A DNA stretch of 64,000 nucleotides from Symsagittifera roscoffensis. Lineage: Eukaryota > Xenacoelomorpha > Acoela > Convolutidae. Position 1 is the stretch's first letter. Each line of letters starts with the position of its first letter. The stretch covers positions 46,912,101 to 46,976,100 of the forward strand of contig NC_087063.1 of assembly GCF_963678635.1 (NCBI RefSeq). The letters run 5' to 3'. A program made the translations under genes and the position numbers. The notes under the pieces are model-generated. The model was not told the origin of the DNA. It did no database searches and worked only from the letters and a program-made list of their open reading frames with translations. Below are positions 45,258 through 57,191 of this stretch, piece after piece.

Positions 45258-47475
45258 CTAGGTGGCCGCGTTCCAGCATTACAAAATTTTTTGAGGTGGG
45301 GTAGGGGCCCCCACCGGTACAAGTAATATCCCTCAAATGGACTATAGAGAAATTTTGCAAAAAAGTCGATTCTCGAAATTGTCAGGTTAGAATGGTCTAA
45401 TTTTTTGCATGCGGCCCTAAAATGTCAAATGAATAGGTGTTTCCTTTTGTGATTTTTTGACCCAACAATTTTTAACAGGTGTTTGGGCTAATTTGGGCTT
45501 TTTGCCCAATTTGGGAAAAGTTTTTATTTTGCTTAATTCTCAAAAATAAGTAAAAATTTTGATATGCTTATGAAAATACGTCTAAATTGGTTTCAGCAGT
45601 CCTATCTAGCGAACTAATCATCATGGTGGTGGAGGTTTTTGAATCTGAGAAAATTGATTTTTTTGACTTTTTTTAACCCATTTTTGAATACTTTTTCAAA
45701 ATAAAAGCCTTTAACGAAAAAACTTGAAAATAATTTGCTTAATTAATTTATTTGAGCTTAAAGGGCCTTGCTCTGTCTTTTATAGCTAAAATGAAAAGTT
45801 TCAGCTGAAAATTGGCACTTTTTCAAAACAATCATTTTTTTCAAAAAGTTATTCAGTTTTTGATTTTTTTACAATTTTTTGTTCAGAAATAAAGTTAAAA
45901 AACGATTTTTGAATCAGAGTCAATTTCTTGTTTCCAACCTAATGTACTTTATGTGGGAGTACTGTTTGTACTATTTTTAGGCCCTCAATTTTGTTTTTAG
46001 CCAAGATATTGCTTTCGGAATTCTGTCTAAAAAAACGTAAAAACAGGTTAATTGACCTTTCTCAAAAATTTAAAATAAGTGATCCACTTGTTGTTAGCCG
46101 CCAGATAAGGTCTCCCAAAACCTCGAAGACTCCAATAAACGGACTGATGAGATTTTTTTAATTTTTTTTTTCAAAATTTGAATTTTTTGATTTTTTTTGA
46201 ACTTTTCAGCTGAAAAATTATTCTAAGTATCGCCATTTGAAGAAGAAAAAAGGTTGAAGTTCAAAATTTCCTTTCTTTTCTGCAGTTTTTTTTCTTCCAG
46301 GCGTGTTATCACGCTGAAAATGGCTCATTCAGACTATCTGTATAGCTTGTTTAGGTTCCAGTTTCTCAAGTTGGCTCAAAGGTGCCTTAAGTGGAGGCGA
46401 CAAGGAAAAATAGCCAAAATGAAAACTTCATAAAATCTACAATTTTTAACATTTTTTGGTAATTCAAAATGCTATACCCACTAAAATGGGTACGCTGAAT
46501 CGTAATATGCAATTAATTTTCACTTTTTTTCAATTTTGAAAATTACAAATTTTTGATTTTAAAAAAAAAACATAATTTTTAAATTTTTCTCTTTTTTAAA
46601 ACATTTTACATCATAATGATGTTTTTTCTGCCAAAGTGTTATAAACGGCTAGAACAGGAATCTTCATTACTTAAGAACAGTGGTTGGTGCGAGCAAAACT
46701 TAAAAAAAAACTGATTCATTTCTCCCGATTTACAAAAGAAAAAAAGAAAAAAACTGTTTTTAAATTCATTTGAAAACTTACAATTTTTCTCATCATTATC
46801 CCTTACTAGTTTTCAGCAACCGCATTTGCAACCGCCTAACATCAGTTGTTCTTGGAAGCATTGATTAATAAAATCAATTTTTTTAAAATTTATACAGCTT
46901 CTCATGAGGAATTGAAAACAAGCATTAGTGAAAAAAAATTTTGTGAAAAATTAAGAACAACTATCCGTTAACCTGGATCGAGGTAGGATGCTCACTCGGT
47001 CCCTATGGGACCTGTAGAGGGAGCAGCCGTAACCGTAAATTCTACGCTTAAAGTCTGAAATCAGCCTGATCTGAATTATGATTTGAGCGGAGATCAAATA
47101 GGTTTTTGATGTTGCGTTCTTATTTTAAACAATTTTTTTCTTTCCATTTTCTACATTTTCTATTTTACTTTTGCCAACATCAGTCTCATTGCAAGCCCGG
47201 TATTGGCGAAAATTTGATTGTTTTACACTTTGAAATCTTTGCGTTTTTTGGTGGTAGTTTAAAATAAAGTTTAGCAGAACTTTTTAAATAATTTATTTTT
47301 TCACCTGGCAAAATTAATTGAGCATTGGCATTTGCGCCCGAAGGGCGCATTGCTAATGGGAATGCGTAGAAGTTCACGTATTTGCTTGACCACATGATGT
47401 CGATGCTTGACAACACTCTCTTTTGGTTCCAGAAAAAACTAAAAACCAAAATCAAGCCACTAGTACCTGATTGTG
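45258..47475. repeat. Satellite unit B (2218 bp, diverged subfamily)
   Basis: Starts CTAGGTGGCCGCG. The body is largely unalignable with type A by eye, but the 5' stem-loop persists with a different stem (GGTGGGG/CCCCACC, 45295-45315, loop containing TAGGGG), as does a TTTTTTGCATGCGGCCCT box. The 3' end has a hairpin of the same design with a different stem, TGCGCCC-GAA-GGGCGCA (47333-47349). A second hairpin, GGTCCC-TAT-GGGACC, lies near 47011. The 38-bp dyad was not found. Confidence 0.75.
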
Positions 47476-49097
47476 CTAGGTGGTCGTCGCGGTCCGGCTT
47501 TGTGAATCCTTTAGGCAAGGGTAGGGTTTCCTTGCCGGTCAACTAGAAAAAATACCTAATTAGGAAAATAAAAAAATTATTCAAGTTCTCGAAAACGGCA
47601 GTATAGAATTTCTTCAAACTTTGCATGTAGGTAGAGGACAAAATTCTAAGATATAACTTGGGAAGGCGTTTTTCCGAAATAATGTTATGAGTTGCACTTT
47701 TTGGGGAAAAAGTGGCGTTTTTTTTGGTCAAAATCACGATTTTTTTCAAAAATGCCCCAATAAATCAATTTTGATTGAGAAAATGCGAAAAAGTGATGTT
47801 TTTTTTGGACACTAGCACAGTTAAGGGAATCGAATGGTGTATTGTTTGCCAAAATTTTTTCTGCAATTTTTTCGAGATTTTTGATGTTTTTTTGCGGTTT
47901 TTTTGAAGTTTTTTGTCAAATTTCAAAAAAGTCAATGTTCCGGTCGTTTTTCGACATTTTTACTGATCACAAAAAATGATTGTCGTGGCCGAATTAATTT
48001 ATTGGAGTAAAGAGAGAGAAAACTTGATTTTTGATTTTTTGAGAATTTTCCCGCCAAAAACTGATTTTTTTACGTTTTTTTCTTTTTTTTTCAAAAAATC
48101 ACTGTTCTTGTAAACTTTTTTATTATAAACATTTTGCCAGTTTGTATACCCTAGTGAGCCAAACTTATGACCTAGAAACAAATTTTTTGCTGGTCCATCA
48201 TAGAAGGCACTTTTTGATCGCCAAATCTGAAAAAAAAAATTTTTTTGTCTAATTTTTTAATTTTTTTTCAAAAATTAGCCAAAAAATCATTATTTAACTG
48301 GAGACAATTTTTATATACCTCAAAAACCCTTGACAAGTTAGTTTTGATGCAAAAATTTTCATCAATTTGTTCAAGAGGTTTAGAAGTAATGAAATTTTGA
48401 TTGTGGTAAAAAAAAGCGTGTTTGTAAAACAAACGTAAAAGTTAATCGATCATTGTGAGTTGCGAAGTCAAAACGTGCCTAAACTGTAGTAACGCGTCAA
48501 AACGGGCCTCTCAGGTATCATCTTTTTCAAACTGAGGTTTTTGTGATATTTAAAAAAAGAAATAAGTGATTTTTTTTGCATATTTTTTTGATAAACTTAA
48601 ATTTCTTTCTCGATTATTTGTTTTGTTTTTATTTTAATAATATTGTTTTTAACATAGTTGTTATGTGTTTGAACAGTCAATAAACACAAAGACATGGGCT
48701 GGGCTCTGTAAGTTTAACCAACGCATTAGATTTCTCTTTGTTTGTATTTGGGATCATAATTTAAAATTTGGACTGTTTCCGAAAACTTGTTTTCGTTGAA
48801 ACAGTCCATTTCGTAAATCAAAACGTATTTGGTAGTTAATTGATCGAACCACAGAATGACTTATAAAAATGCCCTTCCAGGAATATAATTTGAGGTATCA
48901 TGGGAGTTTAACTGAGAACAACTAGAAAAAAAGTTAAATTTCGGACGAAATATGTAAGATTTAAATCGACTTACAGTTCTCGAGCAAAAAGAGCACCCGC
49001 AGGGTGCTCTTTCCGCGAGTGCGTTGAGCGCTGTTCGTATTCTTCCCCACGCGATGCAAATAACTAAGTTCGAGAATAGACCACACAACCCTGCCCC
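47476..49097. repeat. Satellite unit A4 (1622 bp)
   Basis: Matches A3 with no difference noticed although unit B lies between them. 5' stem-loop 47514-47536, dyad 48770-48807, 3' stem-loop 48991-49009. Confidence 0.9.
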
Positions 49098-50694
49098 CTA
49101 GGTGGCCGCCGCGTCCGGCTTCGGCGTTCAGTAGAGACAGGGGAAGGGGGCCCCGTCGGTTCGAAGGAACATTTACCTTTTATTCTTTTCTTGCAGAAAA
49201 AGTCAAGTTCTCGAAAACTGTAGGTCAGATCTCTCTGAAATTTTGCCAACCCCCCTGAAACTTTTTGAGATAAGGCGAAAACTCTTGTGACGTTTTTCCG
49301 AAAAAATATTATGTGTGGTACTTTTGGGGCGAAAATGGGCGTGAAATGTCGTTTTTTCACGTTTTTTGACTTTTTGGCCCCATAACTCGGTTTTGGTTAA
49401 GAAAATGGGGTATATTGATAGGGAATGGATGAAAGTAGACAGTTTGGGGAGTCTAATTATGTAGTATTTGGAATTTTTATTTTTGTCAAAAATTTGATTT
49501 TTTTGAAAAAATGCAACAAAAATTTTGGTCATTTTTTTGAAAAATCAAGGTTCCCGGCAGAAATCGACCCTAGTTATGAAGGCAAAAAATGCGTGCCATG
49601 CCAACATTAGTTTAAAGCCGTTGTCTGCAGAGTAAATGTTTTTTTGAAAAATTTCAAATTTTCCCGCCAAAAATGAAAATTTTCAATTTCCTCCCCCCAC
49701 GGACAATTAGAGGGCAATTTTGGTCTCACTCAGGACACTATTTGGTAAGCCATGGCAAGCTGACTCTATCATGTGATAACAGTTTTTTTGACAGATGTCT
49801 CTAAATTTGACTTTTTATTGCCCAAAAGGACCAAAAATAGCCAAAAAACGCCCTAATTCAAAATTGCGGGAAAAATTAAAAAGAAAATTTGTTGGTTTTT
49901 GCGTGCGACAGGTGAGCCGTAGGATGTTTTTTACAATGCAAAAAACCCGAGGTCTCTATATTTGTTAGATAAAAAGTTATGAATTTCGTAGGTGTGGTCA
50001 AAAAGGGCGTTTGCTGAAAAACACCATTTCCAGTGGTTTTTTGAATGTTATTATTAAGTTAAAATGTGCTTGAATCGTAAAAACTAGTCGAAATGGACTA
50101 TTTAAAGTCCATTATACCTCAATTTGTTGTTATTTTATGACAAAACAAAAAACCGAGTGTTTTGGAAAAAAAGTTTCAATTTTTTTAATTTTTTGAAAAT
50201 TTTAATACTTTTTTTAATGTTTTTTTTTCTCTTGCCTTTCATCTTTTTGACACAAACTCAATCTTTTTAGGACATAATATAGGTTCCGTCAGCCTACTAA
50301 TCACAATTTGAAGGCAATAGACTCAAAAATGAGATCAAAACTAAGTTACCAGGACTGTTTCCGAAAACTTGTTTTCGTTGAGACAGTCCTCTTCAAGAAT
50401 CATTGAAAAACGTAAAATCACTTAATTTAGTCTATTTTAGAGATAGATCATGTCAAGATTGAGTTTTTGAAGCTCTCGATAACCCCTTGTGACTATGAGC
50501 ACAAAGATGCAAAAAGTTTTATCTGTAACTGCTTCCAATATTTACAGTTCCAAACCGTTTTACAAGACTTTCGAGCAAAAAAAAGAGCACCCGGAGGGTG
50601 CTCTTTTTTGCAAGTGCGTTTAGCGTTCCCCTGCTCCGCCCCCCGCGGAACCTACTTGTCAAAAATGAATGATATAGCGGGGCCACAAAAACCT
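49098..50694. repeat. Satellite unit C (1597 bp, diverged subfamily)
   Basis: Starts CTAGGTGGCCGCCGCGTCCGG. 5' stem-loop GAC-A-GGGG/CCCCGTC (49136-49157). The dyad at 50352-50389 is conserved apart from one base. 3' stem-loop GAGCACCC-GGA-GGGTGCTC at 50585-50603, then GCAAGTGCGTTTAGCG and a CTCCGCCCCCCGCGGAACC segment. The AT-rich body is largely different from type A. Confidence 0.8.
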
Positions 50695-53600
50695 CTAGGT
50701 GGTCGAGAACTTTGTTCCGCATTTTTTGCGCGCCAGGGGAGGGCCCCTCCGGCGCGCTGTATTTTCCAATGGGTAGGGGTTAGGGAACAAAGCTATATAG
50801 CGAAATGTCACATATTGCGGAACGATCTCAAAATTGGCCCCTTGAAAATTGCTGAATTTTTGCATGCAGCCAGGAATTTGTGAGAAAATAAGATAATTCT
50901 TCTGACACTTTTTAAGATTTACACCCTTTGTTGACCAAACACGCCCTTTTTGGGGGCAAAATTGGGCAAAAATGCATTTTTTCGTAAAAAATACCCTATA
51001 ACTCCGTTTTTATTGGGAATTCGACGTAGCGTGTGGTGAGGCCGATGAAAGGGCACTGTTAGGGAGTGCCAATGGGCTAATTTGTTGATTTCTGTGAAAA
51101 AAAAAATTTTGAGATTTTTTGATTTTTTCGTGAAAATTTTTTGTCAAATTTTCAAGTTCTCAATGTTCCCGCCAGAATTTTGCCATCTACATGAAGGACA
51201 AAAATGTTTATCGTGCCAACATTAGTCGGAAACTGCCAGTTATAGGTTTACTTTATTTTTAAAATTTTTGAAAATTTTCCCGCCAAAAATGAATTTTTCG
51301 ATTTTTTTAGCAAAAATTTTCAATTTTTTTATGTTCCCACCAGAATTTTGCCATATACATGGAGGACAAAAATGTTTAACGTGCCAACATTAGTTGGAAA
51401 CCGTTATTTATAGGTTTACTTTATTTTTGAAATTTTTGAAAATTTCCCCGCCAAAAATGAATTTTTCGATTTTTTTAGCAAAAAAACGCCCTCTTTCGAT
51501 GTGGCGGGAAACTTCAAAAGGGAGTCCAAAAGTTTTCCGTGTGATTTATATAGTGCTGAGTTTGCCTTCTACAGTGCAAGAAATCCGAGGTCGCTAAGTG
51601 ATTTCGTTCTCACTCAGCATGTCCAAGGGTGTGCTCGAAAGGGCGTTTTTCAATAAGAACACCAAAATTTTTGTTTTGAAGACAGTTTTTATGATGTTTT
51701 AGGGTGTATATACCGCGAGAATAGTCAAAAACGTTGATATATGATAAAATGTTTCTTAATAACGTGAAAATTTATATAACTATTTGTGGAAGCACCTTTC
51801 ACGATGGCTTATTGCAGAAAATTAGTTTTTTTTTTCAAATTTTTTTTCTTTTTTTTTTTCAAGTATCAATTTCAGAAACAGTTTATCCAGACTGTTAATG
51901 TCTCAAGAACACTCCTGCAATTGTTATAAGAGACAATGATTTGTTTTTGATAGCAATTAGGCTGAATTGTAGCAAAAAAAAAACAATGTGGTTGTCTTTG
52001 AAGAAACGAAAAAATTGCGCCTTGATTACTCAGTACTACAAAATAAAACTGATAACTACTATTCTATTCCTTGATAACTGGTAGTGTTTTAGGTGATCAG
52101 AGGTAAGCTTTCCGTTTGAAATACTTTAGTAGTCTTAAACAACAAAGATTTTCTGTTTGACTTTTGAGGTAACACATCCATATCAATTCAAAACACAATT
52201 TCTTCATTTTAAGTTTTCTTTATTAGATATATGTTTTTCTCCTTTTTTAAACCAGAAAACTCACAGATTCGGCCGTTCTTTACTGATCAAAACTTTTTAT
52301 CAGATTTTTGTTTTGCTGATAGACTATGATTTAACTCTTTTTTTGCCCTTAGTAAAATCAAACAAAAATTAAGCAAAATTTCAAGCCTGTAGCCATAATT
52401 ATTGTCGTTAAACATAAAAGATTTTTGAAATTGGTAAAATAAGTATAAACTAACTTCTCTTTTGAGAACTTGCGACGACTTCTAGTTAACCAAAAATAGA
52501 AAGTTTTTAAGATTCTTTCAACCAATGCCCCGATTTTGAAATACATTAAGGAAAAATTATTTTTGAAAAGTTTTATTTGACCGCTTGTTTCACAGTTTTT
52601 ATCGGACAATTTCTTTGTTCATTTGCAAAAACAAAAAACATAAGCAAAAATGAGTGACATTGTGCTATAATATAACAAAGATGCAAGATTTGTTTATGTC
52701 TTTGAAAAGAAAAGTTAATGCATGTATTCAAGGTACTCTTGTAACCCGTAGGTTTTTACCTATGAATCTTCAAAACTCTTCCCATTCTTTTGTACATGTA
52801 TCCCTTTAAGAACTTAGTGCTCATTTGCAAGAGATTTTTTTACGTAATTTTTTTCCATTCTCAAAAAGTATTGACAGCATAAAAAAATACACGTATACGT
52901 AAATGATTCTATTTTTTTCTAAGACGGTAAAACCAAAAAACAACCATGTTGTAAATATGCTGAGAAGTTACACTGTTTTTTTTCAGCTGAAAATTACGCG
53001 TTTTTGGTTTGTTTTGCCGGTGAAACTTTTGAATTTTCTTATATGACGTTAGTTTTTTTGATGCTCGAATTTCCTCTGAAGTATGTTCATCGTATCTCGC
53101 AAAAAACATGCCTCAAAATAAATATTGATCGTTTGATAAAATAAATAGATTTAAACAGGCTACAAGGTTTACATAATGTTTCTAGAAACTGATAAAAACA
53201 AAGTATTTGAGGGGCGGTATAATATTCACCTAAAAAATGCCCTACTATAACAAGACTATCATGGGTTCAAGAAAGAATTGTCTCTGCCTTTTAACTTTTT
53301 CTAAACCATTGATTATCTCTTGTTAAAAAAAACCAAAAGTATCAACTAGCCTTATCAATTATGATACGGTTTCTAATCTATAATCTAGGATTTGTGAAAA
53401 ACTTAATTTTCTCGCGACAATTTCTACATTTTTAAAGTATTTTTTATCATAAATTATCCAATCAAATTAAAAGGTAGTTTTAAAAATTAAGTCATTAGGT
53501 AAATAAAATACAACCTACAATTTGTGACTTGAAATTTACTCTATTTTAACATAGTTTCAGCGGATCTAAGTGTAGTAAATTAAATGTTGTGTAGCGCAGT

Positions 53601-54122
53601 TAATGATATTGGCAGCTTTGGCTAGCTTAAATATTTTTTAAAAAAATGCAGCAATGGTTCTTCAAACATAACAAGTATATACACAACATATGCTGTTGAA
53701 AACCATTAGAATGGGTATACATACATTATACTAAATCTTTAACTTAAATTTAGGCAGTAAAAGTGGAATAAGGCGATCAAATGTATTTCCACAACTTTTT
53801 AAATAAGAATTTTTTGTTAGGACTATCGAACATGAAGGTTGTTTTCCGCAATTGAAACCATTTCTCAATTGAAAACAAAGTATTGAAAATGTTTTTTAAC
53901 TGTTAAATTTTAAGTCAAACGAAAATTATTTGAAAGTTTTCACCATTATTTAAATCAGATAGATATCAGAAATTAAGCTCAAAACATGAGTTTTTCAATT
54001 TAAGGTTTTTTTCTTTTGATATATATTCATTTTTTCATTTATTCAAAGTGTTATTACGCAGCAGCTATATAATTGGATGTTCCAAAATACTATGTACTAA
54101 AACGTTCAGCCAAGTCATAAAG

Positions 54123-54155
54123 TACTGATATATATTTATATATATATATATATTT
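54123..54155. repeat. TA microsatellite
   Basis: A short tract of alternating T and A with one interruption. Confidence 0.9.
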
Positions 54156-54590
54156 GACAAAATATTTTAAGTGGTTTAAATGATGTTTTTTCTTGTCATT
54201 GAAAATGTAGTTATTCAGAATATCAGTTGACTTTAATTTTTCCTTGACATAAGTTAAAATAAATTCATTTTCAATTCATTAGAATATATTTGAAATTCAA
54301 AGTTGTATCTTTAAAAAAATAAAACTAGATCAAACTTCCGTTCAACTTGCAAAATTTTGGAAAAATAGGCTCGAATTGAGTTTTGGATTTTTAGTGATTG
54401 ATAGGGAAGATTAGGAAGCTTAGGTAGTCAAAAAGTTTGAAAAGCCTCAATGTTTCGTGTGTCAGTTTCCTTGTAATGATTGAGATAATATTTCTCTGGA
54501 GCTGAAGTTGCTCTTATTCAGCCATTTTTCATACTCAAATCCATGATCAAATTTTGAAGTTTTTTCAGATTTTTGTCCATGGTACAATTT

Positions 54591-54628
54591 CCTAATTTGG
54601 TTTTGTTTTTAAACAAAACCAAATTAGG
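54591..54628. repeat. Perfect 18-bp-arm palindrome
   Basis: CCTAATTTGGTTTTGTTT at 54591-54608 pairs perfectly with 54611-54628, with only TT between. It is not repeated elsewhere in the window as far as I can see. Confidence 0.85.
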
Positions 54629-55564
54629 TTTGTTTTTCTTTTTTTTTCACTTTTGTGTTTTTTGATGATGAAAAAATAAAAAATGTTTTGAAGTATTAAA
54701 TTTGTTGTTATCTAACTGAAATAAGTCAAGCAAACTACGTTCACAAACTTTTAAAATTTAAAATAAACCAAAAAAAATTTCCGGAATATTTTAACTTGTA
54801 AAAGACCATGTGTTTGCGTTCAAAAATTCTTTCTCTTCTACAAGAAAAGTTGAAAAATGTACAACTTCTACTTGCTAAAGTTTCAATCTAAGCACTTAGT
54901 TTGTAAATAAACAATTCATGCTTTTCCAAGCGAACAAAACTTGTGACATATAAGAAACTGAACCACATGCAATTTAATTAAAAAAAAAGAAACAAGCAGC
55001 AAACTGAATTAAAGGTATTGCGAAAAACAAATTGTCGGAAAACTTCGCAGTTTCCTCCAAAAACTCGTAATAAAATGGTTTGGATATTTCTACATGAGAG
55101 CATAAACAAACGTGTTTTCTAGAAATTTTTTTGTTCAAATTTGTTTCGAGTCAAAACTGTTTAAAAAAACATGAAGCCGTGAACCAAAAAAAAATATATC
55201 AATCTTCCTGAAAAACTAAATGGTATTTTCAGTGGCTGACAAAACAAAACACAACCAGCATCAGATAAAAGAAATGGTTTTTTTTAAAGAACGTAGATGT
55301 AGCGCTAGCTGACGTTTGTTGCTTTAAGATCACAACTTGAGTTGAAAAAAGTATAACGTTTTTCAATTTTAAGATTTGTTATTTTCATTTTAATTTTTTG
55401 TATGAATTATTCAGGTTGATGTTCAATTATACTAATTAGGCTGGCCGAGTAAAACGGCAGCACCCGAAGGGTGCTCCGTTTTGCGAGTGCGTAGAACGCG
55501 AAATGTATAGCTACAGGCCCACATTATACAACCAAAACACAACCAAACGGCCCCACCCTGATAC

Positions 55565-57191
55565 CTGGGTGGCCGCCGCGTCCGGCTTTGGCGTTCAGTA
55601 GAGACAGGGGAAGGGGCCCCGTCGGTTCGAAAGAACATTTACCTATATTACCTTTCGTGCAGAATAAGTCGTGTTCTCGAAAACTGGAGGTCAGAATTCC
55701 CTAATTTTTTGCATGCAGCCCCGTAATGAAATTCTAAGGATACACTTTTGCCCCGTTTTGCCAGAATTTTGTTATGTGTTGACTTATAGAGGGAAATGGG
55801 GGGCAAAAATGGTAAAAAACACGTTTTTCGATAAAAATCACCTATTAACTCTGTTTTGGTTCAAAAAATGGGGTATATTGACAAGGAATGGATGAAAGTA
55901 GACTGTTTGGGGAGCCCAAATAAGAAAATTTGAGAAAAAATTTTCCTCTCAAAAATTTGAGTTTTTTCAAAAACTGCAACAAAAATGATGGTTTTTTTGT
56001 AACTAAAAAGGTGTTTTTTCCACTTTTCTCAAAATAGGTGAATTTTCGGCTTCAACCCAAAAAACCATTCTGAACAGGTTCATAAAGTGTGTTTTAGTGA
56101 AACAAATTGATTGGAACACTTTATTTTGACTTTTTGAAAAAAAATGATTTTTCACGTTTCTGACTCAACATTGTATATCAAAAAAACAAAAATTTTAAAA
56201 AGTGAGAAAAAATGAATTTTGATGGCTTATTTGAGCTTGCCATAGACATTTTAGTAGGTATAGAGTATTTAAACGTCAAAATTGGATAAAAATTATGGTT
56301 TTTAGAATTTTTTTTCTCGGCTATTTTACTACTATTTTACTACAAATAAAAATGGCCAAATTTCGAATAAAAGTCTTAATTTCGGAAGTGGCCAGCAAAA
56401 CTGTTCTAGTTTTTTGCATGCGACCTAACAAGGACACTACATATATACCCTATTTAGATCACTTTTCGATCCTATAGGTTTGAAGACGACTTTACCCGAT
56501 TTATCTACCTTTTTGAGTTAACCAAAAAGTGGTTTTTTTTTTGCCTTTTCTCTAAATATGGAAATTTTACGGCTTTGGTCATGGAAACCATCCTAAACAG
56601 GTTCTTATATTGTAGCCTAGTGATTTAAGAAAACTGGAGCTAGTTTTTATGACTTTTGAAAAAAGGATTTTTTCACGTTTCTGACTCAACTTTTTTTTCC
56701 AAATAAAAAAAATGTTTTTTTTTTCTTTTGCTTCTAATCAATTTGAGACAAACTTAACCTTTTTGGGACAAATTCCAAGTCCAATTCAGCTATAATTCAC
56801 AATTGAAAGTTCACGTACTTGACAATGGGCTCAAAATTAATATGAGGACTGTTTCCGAAAACTTGTTTTCGTTGGAACGGTCCTCTTCATGAATCACTGA
56901 AAAACAAAAGTTACTTTGGTTTAGAGTTCTCTAGAGACTGATCAGGTGTAGATTCAATCATTGAAAGTATGAGAATTTTTTTTGACCTTTTCTAATCACA
57001 TACAGAACGTTTTGTGTTGTTGCTTTTGTGACACCTTACAAAGTTCATCAGATACCGTTTCAGAAAACTTTCGAGCAAAAAAGAGCACCCGAAGGGTGCT
57101 CCTTTTGCGAGTGCGTTAAGCGTTCCCCTGCTCCGCCCCCCGCGGAACCTTCTCCTCAAAAGTCAAGAATACAGCGGGGCCACAGTGACAA
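55565..57191. repeat. Satellite unit C' (1627 bp)
   Basis: Starts CTGGGTGGCCGCCGCG, close to unit C at its 5' end (stem-loop 55603-55623) and 3' end (CTCCGCCCCCCGCGGAACC near 57130), but with a different interior. The 38-bp dyad at 56846-56883 has changes on one arm that mostly preserve pairing through G-T pairs. 3' stem-loop GAGCACCC-GAA-GGGTGCTC at 57083-57101, then GCGAGTGCGTTAAGCG. Confidence 0.8.

Larger units (their letters stand above)
50695..55564. repeat. Satellite unit D (4870 bp, long diverged unit)
   Basis: Starts CTAGGTGGTCGAG. The 5' stem-loop is extended: GCGCGCC (50728-50734) pairs with GGCGCGC (50751-50757) around an inner GGGG-AGGG-CCCC. A roughly 165-bp block around GGACAAAAATGTTTATCGTGCCAACATTAG occurs twice (51193 and 51358). 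The right 3.5 kb is AT-rich DNA without recognised repeats except a TA microsatellite (54123-54155) and a palindrome (54591-54628), so it may be an insertion into a normal-length unit. The end carries AGCACCC-GAA-GGGTGCT (55459-55475) and GCGAGTGCGTAG. Confidence 0.65.
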
